From assembly GCA_036556425.1 (NCBI GenBank), contig DATBJJ010000098.1, positions 26,494-90,493 of the forward strand: 64,000 nucleotides of DNA. The letters run 5' to 3'. This document shows, piece by piece, positions 54,624-62,698 of the stretch; position 1 is the first letter of the stretch, and each line of letters starts with the position of its first letter. The position numbers were made by a program, and so were the translations under genes. The notes below the pieces were generated by a model that saw only the letters and a program-made list of their open reading frames with translations, made no database searches and was not told the origin of the DNA. Source of the DNA: DATBJJ01 sp036556425. GTDB taxonomy: Bacteria; Acidobacteriota; Vicinamibacteria; Vicinamibacterales; 2-12-FULL-66-21.

Positions 54624-56318
54624 TCACACGCTCGTGGCCGGCTGTTGTCTGCTCGTACCGCCGATCTCGTCTCTGCGCCGAGCGTTGTACCGTACCCACG
54701 CGATCACGATCAGCTCGAGGGCGAGGATGAAGAGCGCCGTCCTCAGCATCGGGCCCACCGCCGACGGCACGACCTCGGGCTCGACGTAGAGGGAGTACCA
54801 CAACGTGAGCCCCCGCCGGTTGCCGCGCTCGCGCGAGTATCCGTCCCAGACGGAGAACGCGATCGGCATGAATTCTCCCGGATTGAACGCGGCGCCAGAC
54901 TCCGAGCGGCGCGGCCGCTTGAAGATGACCGCCCACTCGCCCTGGTCGTAGCTCGCGACGCCGGTGACGTCTCCCTTCGCGTTGGGAGCAAGATCCTTGC
55001 TGCCCTTGCCGACGAATTGCGCCGGATTGGCGCCGGCGAGATCGAAGAACCAGAGATCGACGGAGTTCTGCGAGTCGCCGAAGATGAAGTACGGCTTGCG
55101 GGCGCCCGACGGCGCCTGCGACGGAAACTGGATCGCCACCGCGTCCGAGAACTCCGATGGCGCGGTGGCCGGCGTCGTCGTGTCCGCGAACGGATCCTGC
55201 GCGGCGGCGGCTCCCGGCTTGATTTCCTCTTCGCCGAAGACGCCACCCTTCGCGCCCGCGGGTGCGGTCTGCTCCTCTTCCTCCTCAGGCGGCACAGGCA
55301 GCGACGGCGCGTTCTTCCCATCCTTCTGCGCGCTCATGTCGTGCCATCGCACCATGAGCGCGATCGAGTCCGCGTCGTAGATCGCCTGAACGGTGACGCT
55401 CGTCGCCGGCGGATGAAACGCGCGTCCCGGCTCCATGATCTGTCCGACGATCGGAAAACGCGCGGCCGCCGCGGACGCGAAATTCGCGGCGCCCTTCGCC
55501 AGGTCGATCGGTTCCTTGACGTGCTTGGCGCTCACGAGGTTGGTGTACCCCGGCCCGTTGGTCCCGCCGAGAGAGACGATGTAGTCGGTGATTGCCCATC
55601 GCTGCTCGGGCGTCAACGAGTCGCTGAACGACGGCATCGGCGTCCCATTGAACCCCGTGCTCATCGTCCGGAAGATGTCTTCGCGCGTCGAGCCTCCGCG
55701 GAACGTCCAGTTTTGCGAGAGGTCGGCCGCGCGGATGGGATTGTTCCAATCGTCCTTCAGCGTCGGCGCCGACGGTCCATCGCCGCGGCCGAGATTGCCG
55801 TGGCATCGCACGCAGCCGGTTTCTTCGTACAGCTTCTTTCCCTGCGCGATCGAATCGTTCGTCGTTCCGGGCGCGCTGGGGAACTGAATAGGCTGCGCGA
55901 CGTTCTCGGCGCTAGAGAAATCGGCGGAGAAGGTCTTGATGTAGTACGCGAGGTTCGCGACTTCCGCGTCGGAAAGATTCGGCCAGGCGGGCATCGACGT
56001 GTAAGGCATGCCACGCTTGATGACGTTGACGAGATCCTGCTGCGTCGGGAGCGCTCCGTTGGCCGTCGACCGGACTTTGAACTTGGCGAGCGTGAAGTTG
56101 CGAGGTCTGGGGTAGAGGTGCGGCGTCGCGTATCCTTCGCCGTCACCCTTGTCCCCGTGGCACTGCGCGCAGTTCTTGATGTAGAGCGCCTTGCCTGCTT
56201 CACGCTGCGCATCGGTTCCGAGATCGGGCGCTTGCGCGCGCAGAAGTTCCTTCGGCACCGCGCACACGAGTGCGACGGCGACGGCGACGCACCCGATCGA
56301 CTTGAGGGAGGAGGTCAT
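54624..56318 (-). CDS. Diheme cytochrome c with ethylbenzene-dehydrogenase-type heme domain
   Basis: 564 residues. After a signal peptide there are two cytochrome c domains: CAQCH (50-54) with a GMPYTSMPAW Met region, and CVRCH (169-173) with TPMPSFSD. Residues about 290-505 are an EB_dh/DMSO-reductase gamma-like heme-b domain (TSVTVQAIYDADSIALMVRW, SDAVAIQFPSQAP, PYFIFGDSQNSVDLWFFD). A C-terminal membrane helix anchors it. It overlaps the previous gene by ATGA. It probably carries electrons between a donor and the CydA-like protein. Confidence 0.9.
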   Translation of the reverse strand: MTSSLKSIGCVAVAVALVCAVPKELLRAQAPDLGTDAQREAGKALYIKNCAQCHGDKGDGEGYATPHLYPRPRNFTLAKFKVRSTANGALPTQQDLVNVIKRGMPYTSMPAWPNLSDAEVANLAYYIKTFSADFSSAENVAQPIQFPSAPGTTNDSIAQGKKLYEETGCVRCHGNLGRGDGPSAPTLKDDWNNPIRAADLSQNWTFRGGSTREDIFRTMSTGFNGTPMPSFSDSLTPEQRWAITDYIVSLGGTNGPGYTNLVSAKHVKEPIDLAKGAANFASAAAARFPIVGQIMEPGRAFHPPATSVTVQAIYDADSIALMVRWHDMSAQKDGKNAPSLPVPPEEEEEQTAPAGAKGGVFGEEEIKPGAAAAQDPFADTTTPATAPSEFSDAVAIQFPSQAPSGARKPYFIFGDSQNSVDLWFFDLAGANPAQFVGKGSKDLAPNAKGDVTGVASYDQGEWAVIFKRPRRSESGAAFNPGEFMPIAFSVWDGYSRERGNRRGLTLWYSLYVEPEVVPSAVGPMLRTALFILALELIVIAWVRYNARRRDEIGGTSRQQPATSV

Positions 56319-57133
56319 TGGTGCGCAGTCTCCTCTTTGGCGCGAGGCTTCTGCCCCGTGAAATCGTAGAGGAAGAGGATCGCGTCCCAGATTTCATCGT
56401 CCTTGAGAAACTTCTCCCACGCCGGCATGGCCGTGTCCCACGGACCGCCTTCTTCGGGCAACCCCGGACCCCCCTTCGATATTCGCCAGAACAGGAACGT
56501 GTCGCGAAGCATCGCAATCGTTCCGGCGTCCGCGAAGTTGGTCGGGATCGGATCCAGCGCGTGCACGAACATGCCGTTGCCGGACAGATTGTCGCCGTGG
56601 CAGAAGACGCAGTTCCGGTAGTAGACGCGGCGCCCGTTCTCGACGTGTTTGCGGAACTCTTCCGGATTCGATGTCTCGAGCTGCCGGAACGGGTTCTCGC
56701 CGGCGTCGAGATCGATCTTCTTGTCGTGGACGGTGATCATGGAAGGCGACGCGGGATGCACCGTTCGCGAGAAGAGCGGCGGCTGGATCGGGACGCTCAT
56801 CTGCACGTACACGTTCGCGGCCGCGAGCGCAGGAATGGCGATCACCGTCGCGCCGAGCAGCGTCGAGTAGCGCTTGTCCGTCATGAACCGGACGAGCGGA
56901 CGAGAAACGTCTTCGCGGCGGTCCTCGCTCGACGTCACGTATGCCAGGATCGCAATCGTCACGATTCCCATGTAGAGCGAGACGACGGAGGAGGGAATCG
57001 GCGCGGAGAATCCGAATCGGAGCAGGACGTAGATCCCGACCCACCAGGCGAGCGCCCACGTCAGCAGATTCGTGCGAAGGAACCGAAGCACGCCGAAGAC
57101 CGCGGCGACGACGAGGACGACCAGGATGTTCAT
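56315..57133 (-). CDS. Membrane-bound monoheme cytochrome c
   Basis: 272 residues. Three or four N-terminal helices (MNILVVLVVAAVFGVLRFL, LLTWALAWWVGIYVLLRF, VSLYMGIVTIAILAYVTS, LLGATVIAIPALAAANVYV) precede a periplasmic cytochrome c domain with CVFCH (175-179) and a possible Met ligand in DTAMPAWEKFL. It overlaps both neighbours in the operon (ATGA). Similar proteins accompany bd-like oxidases in Nitrospira as I recall; the role would be electron delivery. Confidence 0.88.
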   Translation of the reverse strand: MNILVVLVVAAVFGVLRFLRTNLLTWALAWWVGIYVLLRFGFSAPIPSSVVSLYMGIVTIAILAYVTSSEDRREDVSRPLVRFMTDKRYSTLLGATVIAIPALAAANVYVQMSVPIQPPLFSRTVHPASPSMITVHDKKIDLDAGENPFRQLETSNPEEFRKHVENGRRVYYRNCVFCHGDNLSGNGMFVHALDPIPTNFADAGTIAMLRDTFLFWRISKGGPGLPEEGGPWDTAMPAWEKFLKDDEIWDAILFLYDFTGQKPRAKEETAHQ

Positions 57134-57648
57134 TTTGCAGGCCCGCCTGGCGGCGCGGCCGGTGCGCCGCTCTGGTATTTGAGCTTCGTCTGCATCGTGA
57201 CCGTCGGTTCACCACCCATCGACTGGAGCGCCGCGATCACGCAGAGGATTTCCTGATCGGTGAGACCGATCGGTGGCTGGTTGACCGGAGGCATCGCCGG
57301 AGGGAATCCCGGTACGACGAAAGCGGTTGGTTCGTACAGTGTTTGCGACAGGTAGTCGACATCATTCAAACCTGGGACGCGGTTCTTCGCTCTCTCGCCG
57401 ATGCCCGCGAGGTCAGGGAATCGCAGCGCGCCGGTCTTGCCGACCGTGTGGCATGTCAGGCAGATGCCTTTCCCGGACATGATCTCTTGACCGACCTTGA
57501 CCATCTCGGCCGTGGTCGTTTCCGGCCCGAGCGCGGTTTCCTTCGGAGGCAGCACTTCTTTCTGCGGCACCATCTGGCCGACGTAGGTATAGAACCCCGT
57601 CGTCGCCAGGACGAGTGCGCCGATGCGGAGCATGAGCGGGATTTTCAT
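57130..57648 (-). CDS. Membrane-anchored monoheme cytochrome c
   Basis: 172 residues. One N-terminal helix (MLRIGALVLATTGFYTYVG) anchors a small cytochrome c with CLTCH (63-67) and candidate Met ligands in PPAMPPVNQ. It starts 16 bases after the CydA-like gene and overlaps the next cytochrome gene by four bases. The Pro/Gly-rich C-terminal end is likely disordered. Confidence 0.88.
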   Translation of the reverse strand: MKIPLMLRIGALVLATTGFYTYVGQMVPQKEVLPPKETALGPETTTAEMVKVGQEIMSGKGICLTCHTVGKTGALRFPDLAGIGERAKNRVPGLNDVDYLSQTLYEPTAFVVPGFPPAMPPVNQPPIGLTDQEILCVIAALQSMGGEPTVTMQTKLKYQSGAPAAPPGGPAK

Positions 57649-57664
57649 GATGCGCTTGGTCCGC

Positions 57665-59536
57665 CTACGTTCGCGCCGGCTTGTGCCCGTGCGCGTTCGG
57701 CGAGAGCTCGTCGGACCGGTCGCCGAGGCGCGTCCCCCGCCGATAGTCGGGCCGATCGTGCAAGCTCGAGATCCAGAACACGAGCCCGATCAGCACGAAG
57801 AACAGAAGGACTGTCACGGAGACGACCCTCGTCGCAAACCCGAGCGTGGGCGTGAACGCGTCGACCGACTGATCTCGAATCACGCCGTAGACGTGCCAGT
57901 GCTGGCGGAGTCCCGACCGGACGTATCCCATGAGCCCCATGAGCCACGTGAACGTGACCGCGATGAAGATCAGCACGTACTGCGAGATCGCGGGAATCCT
58001 GCCCCAACGCACTTCGCCGGTCTTGCTCGCGCCCCGGAACAAGAAGATATCGATCGCGGTGATCGACACCATCGCGAAGAGGACCGAGAGGACCTGCGGA
58101 ACCGAGAGCCCGATCCGGACGGTCGCCTCCACGAAGTATCCGTAGACGCCGAGGAAGATGACGAAGAGCGCCACGGCCGCGAAGATGCCGAGCTGCGCGG
58201 CATGGCCCGCCTTCGCCCACGACACCGTCGCGGTTTTTCCAGTCCGGCGGTACAAGAGGAAGCTCATGAACGTCGTGAGGATCAGGATGTTCACCGCGGT
58301 GTTCTTGGCGGACATCACGCCGAGGTAGCCGAGCACCGGGTGCGACGACCCGCCCATCGCGCGAATTTCCGAAACGGTCGCGATGATCGATCGCGGCGTC
58401 GCCCAGACCATGAAGCAGATCGCGATGCCGGCCAGCAGATACTTGATGAACTTCTGGAGCGGCTGCACGCCCTCGACGCGCCCCATCCCGAGCCACAGAT
58501 AGTAGTTCGCGGCGAGGAACAGGTTCCCGATCAAGACGGCCTGGATGATGAAGAGCCACGAGAAGGCGCCGCCCATCATCGTGAGGCCGAGCGTTTGCGA
58601 GAACGCGTAGATCTCTTTCGCGAGCCAGTAGCCGGCGAAGGGGAGCGGCAGGAACGCGCTGATCGCGACGAAGTTGCCGATGTACCCCATCCAGTCGTAG
58701 TGAGCGCGATCCTCGTCGGTCTTCGCTTGCAGGAACTTGAAGGCCGCGTACGCGGCCGCGACGGATCCGCCGAACGCGACGTTCGCGATCACACGATGGA
58801 CGTTGATCGGCATCCACGTGTAGTTCCAGACGGCATCCCAGACGGAGAGCACCGCCCCCGAATCGGAGATCCCGCGCGGCGACATCATGAACGTCAGCCA
58901 GGCGTTGGCGATGAACATGATCCCGGTGCCGACGATGTTGAGGCCGAGCCCCAGGCCGAGATGGACGATCGGATGGAATTTCCCCCAGCCGTAGTAGTAG
59001 GTGTAGAGGAAGAACGCTTCCAGGAAAAACAGCAGGACGTACGGCAGGAACGTCGGAGAGAACACGCTCATCAAATAGTTCGTGAACTTCGGATACAGCG
59101 CGATGAGCATGAACGTCAGGAACGCGCCGAACGTCGCCGTCAGCGAGAAGGACACCGACAGCAGCTTCGTGAACTCGTAGGCGAGCCGGTCGTATCGCGG
59201 ATCCCCGGTCTTGTAGCCGATCGCCTCGACGATGAACGCGAAGATCGGGACGGCGAGGACGAACGCCGCGAAGAGGAGATGGAGCTGCGCCACGGCCCAG
59301 ATCGCGACGCGGCTTCCGACGACCGGAAACGCGCGGTACTGCGCCTCTTCGTACGGCTTGGCTTTTTCCTTGGCCCTGTTCTGCTCGTCCAGCTTCTCGC
59401 CGGCGACGCTCCCCGAGCCAGCAGCCGGCGTTTGAGTGGGCGGTTGGGACCCGCCGCTCGCGACGATCCTTGCGGACCCGACGACCAGCACGAACGCCGC
59501 GACGACACCGAGAAGGGAAAAGAGTTTGCGCTTCAT
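57665..59536 (-). CDS. Divergent CydA-superfamily membrane protein (bd-like oxidase)
   Basis: 623 residues from ATG 59536. An N-terminal helix and an external linker of about 45 residues precede about fourteen membrane helices. By manual alignment to CydA: H86 (AQLHLLFAAF) equals the first heme ligand, H247 (INVHRVIANVAFGG) the b558 ligand, and E173 (FFLEAFFLY) one of the buried glutamates. The other glutamate is Pro165. The usual GRQPW box reads LRQHW (543-547) and the nearby heme b595 glutamate position is Ser. No CydB is present; three cytochromes c follow. It resembles the CydB-less bd-like proteins of Nitrospira-type bacteria, probably cytochrome c-linked. Catalysis is not assured. Confidence 0.82.
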   Translation of the reverse strand: MKRKLFSLLGVVAAFVLVVGSARIVASGGSQPPTQTPAAGSGSVAGEKLDEQNRAKEKAKPYEEAQYRAFPVVGSRVAIWAVAQLHLLFAAFVLAVPIFAFIVEAIGYKTGDPRYDRLAYEFTKLLSVSFSLTATFGAFLTFMLIALYPKFTNYLMSVFSPTFLPYVLLFFLEAFFLYTYYYGWGKFHPIVHLGLGLGLNIVGTGIMFIANAWLTFMMSPRGISDSGAVLSVWDAVWNYTWMPINVHRVIANVAFGGSVAAAYAAFKFLQAKTDEDRAHYDWMGYIGNFVAISAFLPLPFAGYWLAKEIYAFSQTLGLTMMGGAFSWLFIIQAVLIGNLFLAANYYLWLGMGRVEGVQPLQKFIKYLLAGIAICFMVWATPRSIIATVSEIRAMGGSSHPVLGYLGVMSAKNTAVNILILTTFMSFLLYRRTGKTATVSWAKAGHAAQLGIFAAVALFVIFLGVYGYFVEATVRIGLSVPQVLSVLFAMVSITAIDIFLFRGASKTGEVRWGRIPAISQYVLIFIAVTFTWLMGLMGYVRSGLRQHWHVYGVIRDQSVDAFTPTLGFATRVVSVTVLLFFVLIGLVFWISSLHDRPDYRRGTRLGDRSDELSPNAHGHKPART

Positions 59537-59919
59537 CAGGAAGGGGCCGAGACTAAGCGATAGGACTCTGACGCCACATGCTCGCCTCTCCACAAGAAAA
59601 ACATTTTCGGCGCAGGGGGACGATCGAAATCAGCGGAGTGCGCGCGATATTAACCATGAACTCGGACGAGGGTCAAGCGAAGGGAATCGCTTGACAGCCG
59701 CAGTCGCCGATCGTATGAAGATACCCTCGGCGATTCGGAACGATTCGGTCCGCTTCAAGCCCTGACCGTTGGGGCCGGGAGGTGTTCCGTGAGCGGCAAA
59801 GAGTCGACCGGCGGCCAACCCAACGGTATCTCACGACGCGCGTGCGCCGATTCGGCGGAGCCGCGCGTGCGCACGTCCGCACCGTCACCTTCTCAAATCG
59901 ATCACGAGGGCCATCGACG
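59537..59919. promoter_or_regulatory. Divergent promoter region with shared palindromic operator
   Basis: The 383-base gap between the CydA-like operon and the 59920 gene contains two back-to-back promoters. Plus strand: -35 TTGACA (59691-59696), 17 bases, -10 TATGAA (59714-59719). Minus strand: -35 TTGACC (59676-59671), 18 bases, -10 TAATAT (59652-59647). A perfect palindrome with arms GTCAAGCGA and TCGCTTGAC and six bases between them (59672-59695) covers both -35 boxes. The right part, up to 59919, holds no further clear element. Confidence 0.65.
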
Positions 59920-60795
59920 ATGAAAGCAGGGAGCACTGACCGGAGGGACTTCATTCGGTACCCGACGAATCGAGTGGTCGGGACCGTTGCCGATGCCGCC
60001 AAGACCGGCGAGGTCGTCGACGCGCTGCTGCGCGCCGGCTTCAGCCGCGAGGACATCGATATCCTGCACGGCGAAGAGGACCTTCATCGCCTCGATCCGA
60101 CAGGCGCCGAGCATGGATTCCTCGCGCAGTTCCACCGGACGTTGATCAGCACGCTCGACCTCGAGGAATTCAGGCACCTCAAGCATCACGTCGAAGACGT
60201 TCGCGCGGGCCGCTACGTGATCATGATCTTGACCAAGCGCCGGCTGCTCCGCGTCGTCGCCGCGGACATCCTGCACCAGCACGGGGCGGAGTTCGTCGGG
60301 TTCTACGGCCGATGGGCGTGCGAAGAGCTTCCCGCGGCGCCGCAGACGACGCCGGAAAACATCCCGGCGCTCTTCGCACGGGCGTGGAACGCTCGCGACG
60401 CCAACGCGCTCGCCGCGTTGTTCGAAGACGATGCGGAATTCGTGAACGTCACCGGCCTGTGTTGGCACGACCGCGAGTCCATCCGGAGAGGCCACGCGTC
60501 CGGCGATTTCGACAAGTCGACGTTGACGACCGGCCACACGAAGGTGAAGCTGCTGTCGCCCGACGTCGCGGTGGTGTACTCGCAAATGACGGTCTCGTGC
60601 GACGAGCCTGCAGGCGCCGCCGAACATCCAGGACCCCACACGACGATCGTCTCGTTCGTCGTCCATCGAACCGGCAGCCGGTGGCTTTGCGCAATGGCGC
60701 ACAACACCGACGTGCTTCCGACCGCCGCGCCGAGCGTGCTCGATGCCGCTGACGCGATCGGCTTGACGGGCTATCCGAGCGACCGCGCCTCGTGA
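59920..60795 (+). CDS. SnoaL-like (SgcJ/EcaC) protein with stress-type N-terminal domain
   Basis: 291 residues from ATG 59920, with GAGGG upstream. Residues 20-130 form an alpha/beta domain (RVVGTVADAAKTGEVVDALL, FSREDIDILHG) of the type seen in small stress-associated proteins. Residues about 145-270 are a SnoaL/NTF2-like fold: IPALFARAWNARDANALAAL, FEDDAEFVNVTGLCWHDRES and TTIVSFVVHRTGSRW. It is divergent from the CydA-like operon and shares its palindrome, so joint regulation is likely. Function unknown. Confidence 0.78.
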   Translation: MKAGSTDRRDFIRYPTNRVVGTVADAAKTGEVVDALLRAGFSREDIDILHGEEDLHRLDPTGAEHGFLAQFHRTLISTLDLEEFRHLKHHVEDVRAGRYVIMILTKRRLLRVVAADILHQHGAEFVGFYGRWACEELPAAPQTTPENIPALFARAWNARDANALAALFEDDAEFVNVTGLCWHDRESIRRGHASGDFDKSTLTTGHTKVKLLSPDVAVVYSQMTVSCDEPAGAAEHPGPHTTIVSFVVHRTGSRWLCAMAHNTDVLPTAAPSVLDAADAIGLTGYPSDRAS

Positions 60796-61025
60796 GTCAC
60801 GAAGCGGCACGCTCGCGTGGCTGGACGATCGAATAGGCTCACCCTCGTTCCGTCGAGCTCGTTCCGGGCTGGCCCAAGGCGGACACGCCGGTCCCGGAGT
60901 CGGACACGATCCGACTCGGTTCGGCGGCAGCGATCGGCGGAACGCTCGCGATTTCTCGCGGCACCGGAGTTGCTCACGTTCGGTCACTCTCGAAGATCGG
61001 GATGACCAGACGATAGGAGCAAACG
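60796..61025. other. Intergenic stretch, nothing recognised
   Basis: About 230 bases between the SnoaL-like gene and the next small gene. It is GC-rich. I see no RNA gene, terminator with U-tract or long open frame; the last bases carry the ribosome-binding site of the gene at 61026. Confidence 0.5.
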
Positions 61026-61487
61026 ATGAAGCTCGCACGGATTGGAATGATTGCCGCGGCAATCCTCGCGGCGGCGACAGTTGCGTATGCGCAGAAGCCG
61101 GACTTTTCGGGCACGTGGACGCTCGATCCAGCGAGCGCGGCTGGCGGGCGCGGAGGCGGTGTTCTCGGAAACGGCCCGGCGACCATCAAGCAGACGGCCG
61201 ATGCGCTGACGATCGAGCGCACGATCGACGACGCCAAGCTCAGCGTGACGTTCAAGCTCGATGGCACGGACAGCAGGAACATGATCATGGCCCCGAGCGG
61301 CCAGCTCGCCGATTCGTTATCGACCGTCAAGTTTGACGGCCCCAAGCTCACGATCGCGACCAAGCAGGAAATCGACGGCCAGATGACGGAGTCAACGCAA
61401 GTCTGGACCGTCTCGGGCAGCACGCTGACGGTGGAAAGCACCAACGCGCGCGGCACGCAGAAGCAGGTCTACAAGAAGTCGTCGTAA
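61026..61487 (+). CDS. Small secreted lipocalin-like protein
   Basis: 153 residues. TAGGAGC precedes the start. A signal peptide ends AYAQ (residue 22). The mature part begins KPDFSGTWTLDPASA and continues with strands ATIKQTADALTIERTIDDA, LSTVKFDGPKLTIATKQEID and TQVWTVSGSTLTVESTNARG. This FSGTWTLD start is very common in acidobacterial secreted proteins. The C-terminal domain of the SelA-like protein at 916 has a comparable start (LSGRWEVDI). Function not known. Confidence 0.78.
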   Translation: MKLARIGMIAAAILAAATVAYAQKPDFSGTWTLDPASAAGGRGGGVLGNGPATIKQTADALTIERTIDDAKLSVTFKLDGTDSRNMIMAPSGQLADSLSTVKFDGPKLTIATKQEIDGQMTESTQVWTVSGSTLTVESTNARGTQKQVYKKSS

Positions 61488-61551
61488 CCATTTTCGCGGT
61501 TGACAAACCTCGCGCTTGGGCGTCGAATCATCACGCGAATGGGAGGTCGAC

Positions 61552-62676
61552 GTGCGCACTATCTTGAAATCATTCCTTGCCGCCCTCGTCATCGGCGTCG
61601 TTCCATCGACTGCCTCCGCACAACCGATACCTGGCACCTGCGATGAAGGGCAGTTCACATCCGGCGCGCGATGGAAGATCTGCAAGCCGCTCGCCGGCTG
61701 GAACCGGCAACTGATCGTCTTCGCGCACGGCTACATCTTCGACCTTCCAGGCGTCGGGCTCGACTTCTTCGACACCCTTCCGGACGGGACGTCGCTGTCG
61801 ACGCTCACGCAGAGCCTCGGCTTCGCGTTCGCGACCACGAGCTACAGGCAGAACGGCCTCGCGATCCTCGAAGGCATGGACGACGTCCGCGAAACGATCG
61901 CAAAGTTCAACGTGCTGCATGAGCCGCCCGTAAAGACGTTCATGACCGGCGCGTCGGAAGGCGGGCTCGTCACGACGCTCCTCGCCGAACGATCGCCGGA
62001 GCTCTTCACCGGCGCGTACGCGCTGTGCGGACCCATAGGAAGCTTCCGCGAGCAGGTCAACTACGTCGGCGACTTCCGCGTGCTGTTCGACTATTTCTTC
62101 CCCGGCGTGTTCTTCGGAACGGCCGTCGACATCGCGCCGGCCGATGTCCAGATGTGGCTTGCGGGCATCACGCCCCGGCTGATTGTCGAGCGCCTTCAGG
62201 CCGAGCCCGGGAAAGCGATCGAGCTGATGAGAACCGCGCGCGCCGCATTCGATCCCGCAAACCCGACGACGATCGGGCAGACGGCGCTCACGGTCCTGCG
62301 CTACAACATTCTGGGCTTCGACGACGCGGTCGCGAAGCTGGGAGGGCAGCCCTTCGACAACCGGTTGCGCTTCTATTTCGGATCGTCGAACGATCTGCGG
62401 TTGAACCTGCGCGTCTCACGCTTCGCGGCCGATGCGGCGGCGGTGCAGACGCTGCGCAATTACAACACGTCGGGCGCGCTGCGGATTCCATTGGTCACGC
62501 TGCACACGACAGCGGACGAGGCCGTGCCGTTCGGACACGAGTTGTTGTACCTCGTGAAAGTGAGACCGACGGATCGCGGCCGCTTCATCCCGCTCCCCGT
62601 TTTTCGATACGGGCACTGCAATCTGACGTCGCAGGAGATTCTGACCGGGCTCGGCGTCCTGCTCGCTCAGCGCTGA
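61552..62676 (+). CDS. Secreted alpha/beta-hydrolase
   Basis: 374 residues from GTG 61552, preceded by GGGAGG at good spacing. A signal peptide ends TASAQ (residue 24). The oxyanion region is LIVFAHGYIFDLPG, the nucleophile S135 in MTGASEGGLVT, an Asp in TTADEAVPFGHE and the His in RYGHCNL. Two Cys (30 and 44) near the mature N-terminus may pair. It is a periplasmic or secreted esterase or lipase-like hydrolase; the substrate is unknown. Confidence 0.85.
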   Translation: MRTILKSFLAALVIGVVPSTASAQPIPGTCDEGQFTSGARWKICKPLAGWNRQLIVFAHGYIFDLPGVGLDFFDTLPDGTSLSTLTQSLGFAFATTSYRQNGLAILEGMDDVRETIAKFNVLHEPPVKTFMTGASEGGLVTTLLAERSPELFTGAYALCGPIGSFREQVNYVGDFRVLFDYFFPGVFFGTAVDIAPADVQMWLAGITPRLIVERLQAEPGKAIELMRTARAAFDPANPTTIGQTALTVLRYNILGFDDAVAKLGGQPFDNRLRFYFGSSNDLRLNLRVSRFAADAAAVQTLRNYNTSGALRIPLVTLHTTADEAVPFGHELLYLVKVRPTDRGRFIPLPVFRYGHCNLTSQEILTGLGVLLAQR

Positions 62677-62698
62677 ACGCATCGAGCGCCGAACGATT

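Noticed and set aside
57623..59563. A 646-residue plus-strand frame opposite the CydA-like gene.
   Set aside because: Highly charged, no domain, and the minus strand encodes a polytopic membrane protein with operon overlaps.
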